From Petrimonas sulfuriphila (GTDB lineage: Bacteria; Bacteroidota; Bacteroidia; Bacteroidales; Dysgonomonadaceae), in NCBI GenBank assembly GCA_038561985.1, contig CP073276.1:2976001-3040000 (forward strand): a stretch of 64,000 nt of DNA, given 5' to 3'. Below are positions 27,254 through 36,504 of this stretch, in pieces (the first letter of the stretch is position 1; each line of letters opens with the position of its first letter). A model generated the notes under the pieces. It did not search any database and was not told the origin of the DNA. It saw nothing but the letters and a program-made list of their open reading frames with translations. The position numbers and the translations under genes were made by a program.

Positions 27254-30200
27254 TTTTACGGTAGATCGCCCAATACAGCAAGGGGATCAGGAATATGCTT
27301 ACAACAGTCCCGATGGTCATTGCGCTGATCATCGCTATGGCAAGGGGTTTCTGTAATTCCGAACCGATATCGAAAGTGAACAGTATAGGGATCATGGAGA
27401 AGAGGGATGTGAGCGCTGTCATGATGATTGCCCTCAACCTCCTTACACCGCCGGTATGGATCGCTTCCATTAATGGCATCCCCCCTTTCCGCAACTCATT
27501 GATCAGGTCGATTTTCAGGATGGAGTCGGTAAGGATAACCCCGATTGTCACCACGATACCGATGGCGCTCATCAGGTTCAGTGTATGTCCCGTCAGCCAG
27601 AGCACAACCAAAGCGAAAGCGATATCGATAGGAATTTCGGCCAATACAATCAGCGGTTGCAGGAAATTTTCGAACTGGGAAGCCAGAATGAAATACATCA
27701 ACAGGATAGATATCAGCAGGATGATTACCAGTTCTTTGAGCATTTGCCGGTTGGAAAAGAAATTCCCGGAGAATGCCACATCCCACGAACCCTCCTGTCG
27801 GACGGTTTCTGCGGCTTTTTCCATCAGCTTCTCGGGCTGATCGGTATGGTAATGATAAAGCGGGATATATTCGCCGTTCTTTCCGGCAATGATGGTCTTT
27901 ATATCCTCTCCGGGTGTCAGGCTGACTAATGCAGCCAGTGGTACACGGATGGGTTGTGACCTGTCGGCCGGATAACCATATAACAGTGTTTGTTGCAGGA
28001 CATCCTGAATGGATTGTTGTTTGCCTGTAATGGAGATGGGGAGGTACTGCTGGAAGGAGCGTAGTACCGCCACCTGATTGTCCCTGAATGCTGTTTTTAA
28101 TGTTTGCGATACCTCCTGTTGTGTAACACCGTAGAGCAGGAGTTTCTCCCGGTCGGTGGTGATCACGAACTGGTGCTCGAACGGTACGTTTTCAGCCTGC
28201 TCACCTGTGGATGCAGCCAGACTTGCTTCCATCTGCCGGATAGAAGACGGCTCGGGTATGTCTTCCCTGTTCCTGGGATAGAGTTGTACGATCATTTCGG
28301 CTTCACCGGTATCGAATATCTTCTCGAATATATTCTCCGGAGGGGAAAAAGTGATTACCGCATCAGGGTAATGATGGCGCACCCAATCCGATATATGGGT
28401 TTCGAGTGATGCAATTCCGGAGGGTTTGTCGGTCTTCAGATATAACTGGGCCTCGGTAGCAGTCAGGTCGTTGTCCTTGTCCAACAAGTACTGCCGTTGT
28501 CCTATGTAGGCTGCATTCTCCACCGCGTGTTCTTCTGTTGTTTGAAGCAGTTCCGATATACGGCGCGCATTCTCATCCACATGGATATTTTCGTTCCATT
28601 CCACTGTGACGATACTTTCCACATAGCTTATATCGGGCATGCTCGTCTTGGGCATTACCCGGAAAAGGAACACGCAGAGCGGGATGGCAATTGCCAGCAA
28701 AACGATGAAGAAGACCTTGTGATTGAATACATAACGGATACCTTTATCATAAGCGGGGAAAAGCACCGCGTCGATCTTTTCTTGTGCGGAAATAAAGAAT
28801 TTTTCAATATTCTTATTGGTGAATTTTTTGCCGTAAGCAATTTTATAGAGTACCGGTAGCATGATGATCCCGGTGAGGTAGGATACCAGCATGCCTATGG
28901 TTACTGCAAAAGCTTCAGCTGTAAAAAGAGCACCGGCAATTCCGCTCATAAAGACAAGCGGTACGAAAACGGAGATGGTGGTCAGTGTGGAGCTGAAGAT
29001 GGGCATAATCACTTCCCTGGTTCCTTTCTCGCAGGCATCTTCCAGGGCGTATCCCTGTTTCCTGTATTGAGTGATAACATCGGTCACCACGATGGAGCTG
29101 TCTATCATGTTCCCCAATGCGAGGATCAGTCCCGAAAGGGTGATGATATTCATCGACTGTCCGAAGAGGAAGAAAAAGATAAAAGTAGTAATCAGCGCCG
29201 TAGTCATACTGATACCGATGATCAGCGGTGACTTTCCGTCGCCAAGGAACAGCAAGGCGACGATGAATACCAGTATAAAGCCGAGTATGAGGTTCTCCTG
29301 GAGATTAGAGATCGTGTAGTCGAGCAGTTCCGTCTGATTCCGGTTCACGGTAAATTCCACGTCGGAGTAGCTTCGTTGGAGGTTGTCCAGCGTTTCGTCC
29401 AGCGATTTGCGCAGGTTCTTCATGGTCTCGTCCGCCTGCTTGATCACGCCTAAGGTGACGGCCCTTTTCCCGTTGATGAGTGACATCCCTGACTCCGGTT
29501 GCCGCACGACGTCGATCCGGGCCAGGTCTTTCAGTTGGAAGAGGCGCCCTTCCTTCCCGATGTAGATATTCCGTACATCTTCAGGGGTACGCAGCAGTGA
29601 GGAGAATTTGATATTATATTCATAATAGCCATCGCGTACGATCATGCTTCCCGGTTCGATATTATTGGCAGAGAGCACGTTTTCTATATCGCTCAGGGTG
29701 ATCGATGCCGATTCCAGCAAGGCGGGATCAGGTACGATCTGGAGGTGTTTGTACATTAGCCCCGTCATGTCGGCCATCGCTACTTCGGGCAATTGCTCGA
29801 TACGCCGTTTCACCACGTTGTCTGCAAATTCCGACAGGTCGAGGAATTGTTGTTCATCGGTACCGGCGTAGGGGATATCGTTTTTCAGGGTAAGGTTCAG
29901 GTAGAATACGGGCAGGTCGGTCGCACTGGCTTTAATCACCCTTGGGCGGCGGAAATCGCGTGGCAGGTTGTTCATGGCGGCATCGATCTTCTCATTCACT
30001 TCGATAAATGCCAGGTCGGTATCGGTACCGTAATCAAATTTCAGCCGGATAATGGCCGATCCGTCGCGTGTCTCGCTCTGGATATCCCTCAGTTTGCCCA
30101 CCTGCATCAACTGCCTTCGGATAGGTTTCACTACCGTGTTTTCCAGTTCACGCGCCGAGGTGTTCTCACCGGATACCTGTACGGTAATCTCCGGAATGGC

Positions 30201-30314
30201 AATATCGGGCAGCAGCGATACGGGCAGTGTGTTATAGGTGATAATCCCGAGAATCACACATGCCAGGAACAGCATTAATACCGATACAGGACGTTGCAGT
30301 ATAGCTTTTATCAT
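27240..30314 (-). CDS. RND efflux pump, inner membrane subunit (first pump of operon)
   Basis: About 1024 residues from MIKAILQRPVSVLMLF. The start at 30314 replaces the longer frame to 30359 because the first helix begins here. HAE1/AcrB-like features are the N-terminal ITYNTLPVSLLPDIAIPEIT, TM4 with LALGNMIDSSIVVTDVI, and the late GIVVTIGVILTDSILKIDL of TM10. The protein should exchange protons for drugs or other hydrophobic compounds with the adaptor and TolC partner. Two distinct pump genes in one operon may give a mixed pump or two pumps with shared partners. Confidence 0.9.
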   Translation of the reverse strand: MIKAILQRPVSVLMLFLACVILGIITYNTLPVSLLPDIAIPEITVQVSGENTSARELENTVVKPIRRQLMQVGKLRDIQSETRDGSAIIRLKFDYGTDTDLAFIEVNEKIDAAMNNLPRDFRRPRVIKASATDLPVFYLNLTLKNDIPYAGTDEQQFLDLSEFADNVVKRRIEQLPEVAMADMTGLMYKHLQIVPDPALLESASITLSDIENVLSANNIEPGSMIVRDGYYEYNIKFSSLLRTPEDVRNIYIGKEGRLFQLKDLARIDVVRQPESGMSLINGKRAVTLGVIKQADETMKNLRKSLDETLDNLQRSYSDVEFTVNRNQTELLDYTISNLQENLILGFILVFIVALLFLGDGKSPLIIGISMTTALITTFIFFFLFGQSMNIITLSGLILALGNMIDSSIVVTDVITQYRKQGYALEDACEKGTREVIMPIFSSTLTTISVFVPLVFMSGIAGALFTAEAFAVTIGMLVSYLTGIIMLPVLYKIAYGKKFTNKNIEKFFISAQEKIDAVLFPAYDKGIRYVFNHKVFFIVLLAIAIPLCVFLFRVMPKTSMPDISYVESIVTVEWNENIHVDENARRISELLQTTEEHAVENAAYIGQRQYLLDKDNDLTATEAQLYLKTDKPSGIASLETHISDWVRHHYPDAVITFSPPENIFEKIFDTGEAEMIVQLYPRNREDIPEPSSIRQMEASLAASTGEQAENVPFEHQFVITTDREKLLLYGVTQQEVSQTLKTAFRDNQVAVLRSFQQYLPISITGKQQSIQDVLQQTLLYGYPADRSQPIRVPLAALVSLTPGEDIKTIIAGKNGEYIPLYHYHTDQPEKLMEKAAETVRQEGSWDVAFSGNFFSNRQMLKELVIILLISILLMYFILASQFENFLQPLIVLAEIPIDIAFALVVLWLTGHTLNLMSAIGIVVTIGVILTDSILKIDLINELRKGGMPLMEAIHTGGVRRLRAIIMTALTSLFSMIPILFTFDIGSELQKPLAIAMISAMTIGTVVSIFLIPLLYWAIYRKKIEN

Positions 30315-30340
30315 TGTTAATCGATTTGCTGATTTACTGA

Positions 30341-30356
30341 TCCCGATAAATCGGGA
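30341..30356. repeat. Intercistronic palindrome
   Basis: TCCCGAT and ATCGGGA pair with two bases between them. It lies in the 85-base gap between the adaptor and the first pump. No T-run follows on the minus strand, so it is not a standard terminator. It may be a dispersed short palindrome or an RNA-processing site. Confidence 0.6.
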
Positions 30357-30399
30357 CAAGTATTGCAGATTATTATCATTGCATCCTTAAATCATCAAA

Positions 30400-31527
30400 T
30401 TAATCATCTGTGGCATTTGAATCTCCTGTAGTATCCGGGGAATCGCCACTCCTTTCTATCTCATCGATCACGGTGACGGGTGATTCATGTGCCAGGTTGA
30501 TATTGCCGCTGGTGATGATCCGGTCGTCCTCCTTGAGTGTTTCCCCCGTAATAGTATAGGAGGAGGCATTTTCCAATCCGGTCTGGACGTAATTCCAGAT
30601 GGCTTTTCCGTCCTGCAGCGTAAAGACTACCTGCCTGCCTGTGCGCAGGACAACCGCGCTTTTGGGTACGACCCATTGCTTACCCAATGAACGGAAGATA
30701 CTGACCCGTACATTCATTCCTTCCACCATGCGTTCATGGTATCCTACCGAAGCTTTCACCTGTACCATCCCGTTCTTGTCCACCCAGGGGTTGATCTCCG
30801 ACACGCGCCCCTCTATTTCCACACCGGGCATGGAGAAGGGTGTCACCTTTATCTTGTCGCCTGTGCGAATCATCCCCAGTTCGTTTTCCAGCACGGTGAA
30901 GGTCGCTTCCAGGCTGCGTGTGTCGATGATATTGCAGAAGATATCGGAAGGGGAGGAGAGAGTATTGGGTTTGGCAAAGAGATTGGCGATCACCCCGCTG
31001 ATGGGGGCGGTCAGCGTGGCCTGTTCCAGGTTATACACCGCCATGTCGTATTGAGTTTGTGCCGTGTTGTAACCGCTCTTTACCCTGGCCAGTTCTTCCA
31101 CTTCCTTGGGCACGGCTTGCGGGTTATCGAGCCTGTATCCCTGTCCGATCAGCACGTCCTGATATTCGAGTTTGCTCCTGTCGAGCGCATCTCTGGTCTG
31201 GTTCAAGGCATTGGTAAGGGAGTAGGTATCCAGTATGGCGATGCGTTGTCCTTTTTCTACGCGGGAGCCGTTTTTGACATATATGGCGGCGATCACTTCA
31301 GAGGTGAGGAATTTTAGTTCCGCCACGTTTTGTGCCGATATCTTGCCATTACTGACCAGTTCATGTTCAAAATCGACCGCAGTCAGGGTCATGGTGGTTA
31401 CTTCAGCCGGTCGGTCCGGAAGTAGTTGCTGTACCGTCTCTTCCGGCTGATCCTTTTTCCCCGGTGTACAAGCGGAAAGAACGGCAATTACCAGTCCTAT
31501 CGCGTAGTGTGAGATTTTAGGTTGCAT
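30400..31527 (-). CDS. RND periplasmic adaptor (membrane fusion protein) lipoprotein
   Basis: 375 residues. The lipobox VIAVLSAC gives a lipid anchor. The barrel-sandwich/lipoyl halves read IAAIYVKNGSRVEKGQRIAI and ATLTAPISGVIANLFA, separated by a helical hairpin (ALNQTRDALDRSKLEYQDV). The beta-barrel part has GDKIKVTPFSMPGVEIEGRV. It links the pump to TolC. It is the first gene of the efflux operon. An IS91-type unit lies 82 bases upstream of its start, so the natural promoter may be altered. Confidence 0.9.
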   Translation of the reverse strand: MQPKISHYAIGLVIAVLSACTPGKKDQPEETVQQLLPDRPAEVTTMTLTAVDFEHELVSNGKISAQNVAELKFLTSEVIAAIYVKNGSRVEKGQRIAILDTYSLTNALNQTRDALDRSKLEYQDVLIGQGYRLDNPQAVPKEVEELARVKSGYNTAQTQYDMAVYNLEQATLTAPISGVIANLFAKPNTLSSPSDIFCNIIDTRSLEATFTVLENELGMIRTGDKIKVTPFSMPGVEIEGRVSEINPWVDKNGMVQVKASVGYHERMVEGMNVRVSIFRSLGKQWVVPKSAVVLRTGRQVVFTLQDGKAIWNYVQTGLENASSYTITGETLKEDDRIITSGNINLAHESPVTVIDEIERSGDSPDTTGDSNATDD

Positions 31528-31609
31528 ATGCAGATGTGTTGAACTAAACCTGTCGGTAAATTAGAATAGTGATAATTTTGAAGCGTAATAACTTCAATTA
31601 ATTATCATT

Positions 31610-32461
31610 ATGAATCTAAACAAAACATTCGAGAGTTTGCAGATCAAGGAGATGCAAATTCGCAATTACAGTCCCCGTACAATTAAGACGTATTGCAGCC
31701 TGCTCATAAAACTTGAAAAAGACTTGGGTAAATCGCTGTATGAGGTTACCACCGAAGACTTTAAAAACTGGTTACATTACCTGATTACCAAAAAAGGAAT
31801 TTCCGTTTCCACGGTAAACCAGCTTATAAGTGCTTTCAAGATTTTTCATGTAGACGTCTGCCATCGCAAATGGGAAGAGTTCCATGTAAGACGGCCTCGC
31901 AAGGAGAAAAAACTCCCCATAGTTTTGTCATTGCAGGAAGTGCAACGCATGATCACGGTAACAAACAACATAAAGCACAGAGCCATTCTAATGCTTACTT
32001 ATTCTGCGGGACTTCGCAGGATGGAAGTATTACAAATCAAACCACGCGACATTGATTCACAGCGTATGCAAGTACGTATCGTGCAAGGAAAGGGGAAGAA
32101 GGACAGATATACCATTCTTTCGTGGAAAACACTCGAAGTGCTGCGAATGTATTATAAATTGGAACGACCAAGCACTTATCTATTCGAACCGATGGGGCGT
32201 AAAGGACAACCCTTGTCGGAAAGAACTGTAGAGTATATTGTGAAAAACAGTGCTAAAAATGCCGGAATAAAAAAAGAGGTATCGTTTCATACATTGCGTC
32301 ATTGTTTTGCCACCCATTTATTGGAAGCCGGTGTAAACCTGAGACAGATACAGCAGTTCATGGGTCATACTTCATTGAAGACCACAGCTGTTTACCTGCA
32401 TGTAGCCCATATCAAAACCAGCGAGTTTACTTCTCCATTGGATGATATAACACTTTTCTGA
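31610..32461 (+). CDS. Tyrosine recombinase linked to IS91-type transposase
   Basis: 283 residues. The N-terminal SAM-like domain (MQIRNYSPRTIKTYCSLLIK) is followed by the catalytic residues: Arg in SAGLRRMEVLQI, Lys in GKGKKDRYTI, HTLRHCFATHLLEAG, MGH and TTAVYLH. The gene stops 9 bases before the transposase start. Some IS91-type elements carry such an integrase-like partner; its part in transposition is not established. Confidence 0.85.
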   Translation: MNLNKTFESLQIKEMQIRNYSPRTIKTYCSLLIKLEKDLGKSLYEVTTEDFKNWLHYLITKKGISVSTVNQLISAFKIFHVDVCHRKWEEFHVRRPRKEKKLPIVLSLQEVQRMITVTNNIKHRAILMLTYSAGLRRMEVLQIKPRDIDSQRMQVRIVQGKGKKDRYTILSWKTLEVLRMYYKLERPSTYLFEPMGRKGQPLSERTVEYIVKNSAKNAGIKKEVSFHTLRHCFATHLLEAGVNLRQIQQFMGHTSLKTTAVYLHVAHIKTSEFTSPLDDITLF

Positions 32462-32470
32462 TCTATCATT

Positions 32471-33631
32471 ATGGAGAATAAAAAGCAAATCATAGAGATT
32501 GCTGACATTTTCCGGGATAAGAGACACGATTTCCTGACCGAGAACACACTTTGTGCCGTACAGCAAAAAGCAATGGAAGATATTATTGCCTGTCGTACTT
32601 CAGAACTTGGCGGGCATACATTGAGTTGCAATCATTGCGGTCACAAGGTTCAATCCTATAACTCGTGTCGTAATCGCAATTGTCCCAAATGCCAGTACAT
32701 AAAACGGATGCAATGGGTGGATAAACTTGCGGCTGATCTCCCCCCGGTAAAACATTTTCACATTGTTTTCACAATACCCGCGTGTCTGCACAAACTGTTT
32801 TATATCAATCAGAGGATTGCTTATTCCTTGCTCTTCAAAGCAGCCGGACAAACACTGATGCAATGTGCCAGAAACACGCATTATTTAGGCGCAGAGGCCG
32901 GAGCTGTTGCCCTGTTACACACCTGGGGTCAAACAATGACCTATCACCCGCATATTCATACCATTGTTCCTGCCGGAGGAGTATCCGATGATGGAATGGA
33001 ATGGGTACCAAGTGCTAAAAAGTTTTTTGTCCCGGTAAAAGTGCTCAGCACCGTTTTCAGGGGTATTTTATGTCGGCTACTGCAGGAGTCAGTATTCAGG
33101 AAGGAGATCAAACTTCCGGATGATACACCCGATTTTCAGACCATAAAAGCAAAATGCTACGCTAAAAAATGGGTGGTTTATGCAGAAAAACCGTTTGCTT
33201 CACCCGATAATCTGGTCCGTTATCTGGGCAACTACACACACCGTGTGGCAATTAGCAACCACCGTATGGTAGGTTACAAAGATGATAAGGTTACTTTCAG
33301 CTATAGGGATAACAAGGCAGGAGGTGCAAGAAAAACAATGACCCTGGAAACTATGGAGTTTATACGGCGATTCATGCAGCATGTCCTTCCATGTGGATTT
33401 AGCAAAATACGTTACTTCGGATTCATGGCTATCTGCAAAAGGAAAACAAAGCTCAATTTATGCTATTCACTGTTGCCCACCCCAACCTGTTTTTCAAGAC
33501 TTACAGGACTGCTTGCAATGGAAGTTTTACAAATAATATCCGGTAAGGACCCGATTATTTGCGCAAAGTGCAAAAAAGGGAAATTAATGGTAAGCCCGGC
33601 ATGCAATGTTTTACACATGGAACCAGGATAA
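32471..33631 (+). CDS. IS91-family HUH transposase
   Basis: 386 residues. An N-terminal Zn-binding region (LSCNHCGHK, CRNRNCPKCQ) is followed by the HUH motif in TYHPHIHTIVPAGG and two tyrosines in RYLGNYTHRVAISNHR (Y-x3-Y). These are the hallmarks of IS91 rolling-circle transposases. The C-terminus has a CAKCKKGK segment. The frame is intact. Confidence 0.9.
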   Translation: MENKKQIIEIADIFRDKRHDFLTENTLCAVQQKAMEDIIACRTSELGGHTLSCNHCGHKVQSYNSCRNRNCPKCQYIKRMQWVDKLAADLPPVKHFHIVFTIPACLHKLFYINQRIAYSLLFKAAGQTLMQCARNTHYLGAEAGAVALLHTWGQTMTYHPHIHTIVPAGGVSDDGMEWVPSAKKFFVPVKVLSTVFRGILCRLLQESVFRKEIKLPDDTPDFQTIKAKCYAKKWVVYAEKPFASPDNLVRYLGNYTHRVAISNHRMVGYKDDKVTFSYRDNKAGGARKTMTLETMEFIRRFMQHVLPCGFSKIRYFGFMAICKRKTKLNLCYSLLPTPTCFSRLTGLLAMEVLQIISGKDPIICAKCKKGKLMVSPACNVLHMEPG

Positions 33632-34279
33632 TTCTGATAATTAACAAAAGCGTTCTTTCCATTTAATGACAAAACTCGTATAGATGATGAGCAAAATCAT
33701 ACAGGGAGAATTATGCATTTACGTGGACGGTCTAAGATTAAAAAACAATCATGTACTTGAAAAAAAGCTTTTATAGGAACTTATTAACACAAATCAAGCA
33801 AAAACGCCAACCTCCCATAAATACTTTTCCCATAGCAATAGGTTCCGTTCAACTAGTTTTATTTGCCATTATTGATATCATATTAAATTAATCTTTGTGA
33901 AAATTTGTGAATCAACTTCTTTTCAATAACTTTGGTGGGCTATAACGGCGAATAAAACACTAAGATGTTATATATCTTTTTACTATAATTTTTTCAAAAT
34001 TCCTCAAATTCATCTACAAATATAAATGAATGCTTATTTTCAAGCAATTCTCCAAACTCATTTATAACTCATTTTTTATAATATATTGAGATAGAGATAC
34101 AAAAAATTGATGTCAGATTTTTTGATAATCATTTATAATTAATTTTCAAATAGGGAAATTAATAGTTTAATACTAGAAGTTAGCTTGAAAAACACCTTTG
34201 CATTTGGGTTTTATATATATAAAGATGAGTATATTCGTTTTCAGTATCAACCGACTAAATGTGTATTTCGGTCTGATAG
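33632..34279. other. AT-rich spacer with decayed or lost genes
   Basis: About 650 bases without a supportable gene on either strand. It lies between the IS91-type unit and the ISL3 element. It holds operator copy 4 at 34055 and a promoter-like box, but only short frames downstream of them on the minus strand. No NVEALA motif is readable. Confidence 0.6.
34055..34074 (-). promoter_or_regulatory. Operator copy 4, orphan, with perfect -7 box
   Basis: AACTCATTT starts at 34055 and 34066, again 11 bases apart and with the same T-rich flank. On the minus strand, a perfect TAnnTTTG element (TATATTTG) lies at 34024-34017, about 30 bases downstream. Nothing recognisable follows in the 380 bases before the IS91-type gene. 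It is probably the leftover control region of another unit removed by IS activity. Confidence 0.6.
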
Positions 34280-36171
34280 GGTTCTTCGTCAAATTTGGTG
34301 CAAAGTAATAGTTCTTAAATCGCCTAAGAAAATAAACTTATTGTGCTGATTTACAGGCAAATAAATAGTAAAAAGCTAGTATAATCGAATCATTTTTATT
34401 ATCTTTAAGGTTCTGACACTAAAGGTTTTAAAGATGATTGACTACACTAGCCAACCCAAAGATAATAACTTTTCTATAAACAAACATTCGCTCCAAGCTG
34501 TTTTTGGAATCCCGGGTGTTGTATTCTATGATTCCGTTATAAGTGATAATTTGATTCTACTGTCTGCCCGTCTTAAAGGCAAGACAGCAAAATGTACCTG
34601 TTGCGGTAAAAGGAGTAAAAGCGTTCACTCATCCTATACGCGCAAATTAACCGATCTTTCAGTAACCGGCAGGGCTGTGAAAATTATACTGAAAGTCAGA
34701 AAGTTTAGATGCCGTAACAGTCGTTGTTCTCAAACAGTTTTCTCCGAGCAACATCTGCCCTTAACTCAGAAGTACTCACGACTAACAGATCGCACAAGTC
34801 ATTATTTGCAAAGGCTGCTCATTGAGGTCTCATCCCGTAAAGGTGAGTATATAAGCGATCTCTTCTCAATAAAGCAGAGCAGTTCCACCTGTCTTAGAAT
34901 CGTTAAGTCTATAGAAATGCCCGATTATCAGGAGCTGACTACCATCGGTATAGATGACTGGGCATACAGGAAAGGCAAATCATATGGTACTATTATTGTA
35001 AATGCACTTAACCACCGTCCCGTGGAACTACTAAAGAGTAGAGACAAAGAGGAGGTTGCAGATTGGCTTAAAAAACACAACTCCATACTGTATGTAACCA
35101 GGGATCGATCAAGCAGCTATTCTAATGCTATAAAGTCTGGGGCATCCAAGGCGTCACAAATAGCCGACAGGTTTCATTTGGTGAAAAATCTGGGAGATCA
35201 CATAGCACATGAAATACGAATGGAGTATAAAACCATTAAAAGCAGTTGGTTGTCTCACAGGAAGAGTCTTTATAAAAGCAAAGAAAATAACAGCTGTTTA
35301 AATAGTGGAGATAACGAAAATACCAGCGATTCACAATATAACAAACACACCAATAGTGTTAACCATAGAAAACAGGAGTTGTTTAATAGGATTCATGAGC
35401 TTAAAAAAAGCAACTACTCTCAAAGAGCAATTGCAAAGGCTTTAAATATTAATCGTAAAACTGTAAAATATTATTTTGAAATGGAAGAGTTGTTGCCACG
35501 CGCAATCATCTATTTCAATAATTATGGAGATTTTATGGATCTGATTAAGGAGTGTTGTAATCAGGGGTTAAATGTAAGAACTATATTTGTCTCTATAAAA
35601 AAACGGGGATTCAAGGGTAATCAAACATCCTTTTATCAGTGGTTCAACAGGCACTTCCCGGAATATCAGAGTAAGAAAAGATTACCAAGTTCCTCCCCGA
35701 TAGTTTATGAGGTAACTCGATTTAGCGGAATGTCACCCAACAGACTTGCCATTCATTTAACAAATAGTGAATGGGGTGTTTCAAAGGAAACAGGCGAGTG
35801 TAGCAAGTCTCACATACTGGCAGAAGAGATTATTAACTCCTCTATTCTATTAAAAAACATGAGAGAAGCATACAACACTTTTAGAGAGATTTTAAACAGT
35901 AAAGATGAGCTTAGGTTAGACCAATGGCTCGAGAAGTATAAATCGACTAAAATAATGAGGATTAGAAGTTTTATAAATGGTATTAATCATGATTTGGAAG
36001 CAGTAAAAAACGCCATTAAATACCCTTGGAGTAATGGAGTTGTAGAGGGTCACGTAAACAGATTAAAAAACAAGAAAAGAGAGATGTATGGCAGGGCTGG
36101 ATTTGAACTGTTAAGACGAAAGGTAGTGCTTTCCAACTCAGGATAACCTGCACCAAATTTGACGAAGAACC
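34280..36171 (+). mobile_element. ISL3-family element, complete
   Basis: Perfect 23-base inverted repeats begin GGTTCTTCGTCAAATTTGGT at 34280-34302 and are mirrored at 36149-36171. They enclose one transposase gene. The total length is 1892 bases. I see no obvious target duplication in the 8 bases on each side. The right end lies 167 bases from the tRNA-Gln gene. Confidence 0.9.
34434..36146 (+). CDS. ISL3-family transposase
   Basis: 570 residues. The N-terminal Zn-binding region (CTCCGKRSKSVHS, CRNSRC) is followed by the DDE domain: TIGIDDWAYRKGKSYGTI with the first Asp, LYVTRDRSSSYSNAI with the second and WSNGVVEGHVNRLKNKKREM with the Glu. An inserted helix-turn-helix (YSQRAIAKALNINRKTVKYY) lies near residue 330. 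The full frame and intact repeats suggest a working element. Confidence 0.9.
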   Translation: MIDYTSQPKDNNFSINKHSLQAVFGIPGVVFYDSVISDNLILLSARLKGKTAKCTCCGKRSKSVHSSYTRKLTDLSVTGRAVKIILKVRKFRCRNSRCSQTVFSEQHLPLTQKYSRLTDRTSHYLQRLLIEVSSRKGEYISDLFSIKQSSSTCLRIVKSIEMPDYQELTTIGIDDWAYRKGKSYGTIIVNALNHRPVELLKSRDKEEVADWLKKHNSILYVTRDRSSSYSNAIKSGASKASQIADRFHLVKNLGDHIAHEIRMEYKTIKSSWLSHRKSLYKSKENNSCLNSGDNENTSDSQYNKHTNSVNHRKQELFNRIHELKKSNYSQRAIAKALNINRKTVKYYFEMEELLPRAIIYFNNYGDFMDLIKECCNQGLNVRTIFVSIKKRGFKGNQTSFYQWFNRHFPEYQSKKRLPSSSPIVYEVTRFSGMSPNRLAIHLTNSEWGVSKETGECSKSHILAEEIINSSILLKNMREAYNTFREILNSKDELRLDQWLEKYKSTKIMRIRSFINGINHDLEAVKNAIKYPWSNGVVEGHVNRLKNKKREMYGRAGFELLRRKVVLSNSG

Positions 36172-36338
36172 ACTTTTGGGTTAATATAAACAGTCGATGC
36201 AAAAATAACGAATTTATTCAGATAAAAAACACTCACCGGGATGCTCCGAGAAAAACCATTCTTACCAAAATTCTTACTTTTTTAGAAATAGCAACGGCGC
36301 AAATAGCTGATAATATGCTAAATACGCCGTTAGTGTTG

Positions 36339-36409
36339 TTGTCCTACCAGGATTCGAACCTAGACTGACTGAACCAAAACCAGGAGTGCTACCATTACAC
36401 CATAGGACA
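36339..36409 (-). tRNA. tRNA-Gln (TTG anticodon)
   Basis: The minus strand folds as a cloverleaf. The acceptor TGTCCTA pairs with TAGGACA. The D-arm is GTGTAATGGTAGCAC. The anticodon loop TTTTGGT gives TTG (Gln). The T-arm is CTAGGTTCGAATCCTGG. No CCA is encoded. It is the first core gene after the mobile region. Confidence 0.9.
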
Positions 36410-36504
36410 ATCCTTAATGTGCTTCGTGAAAAGCAGTGCAAAAGTATAACAATAATTGTAAATGACCAAATTTTTGGGAGATGTTTTTTGATGCCGGATT
36501 CAAA

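Larger units (their letters stand above)
31610..33631 (+). mobile_element. IS91-type unit with a linked tyrosine recombinase
   Basis: A tyrosine recombinase gene and an IS91-type HUH transposase gene are adjacent in the same direction with 9 bases between them. IS91 elements move by rolling circle and have no inverted repeats, so I can only give the gene limits. I see no clear ori or ter end. The pair is separate from the next ISL3 element by about 650 bases. Confidence 0.65.

Noticed and set aside
33640-34054. Hidden NVEALA gene downstream of operator copy 4
   Set aside because: All three minus-strand frames show only short peptides with no signal peptide and no EALA motif.
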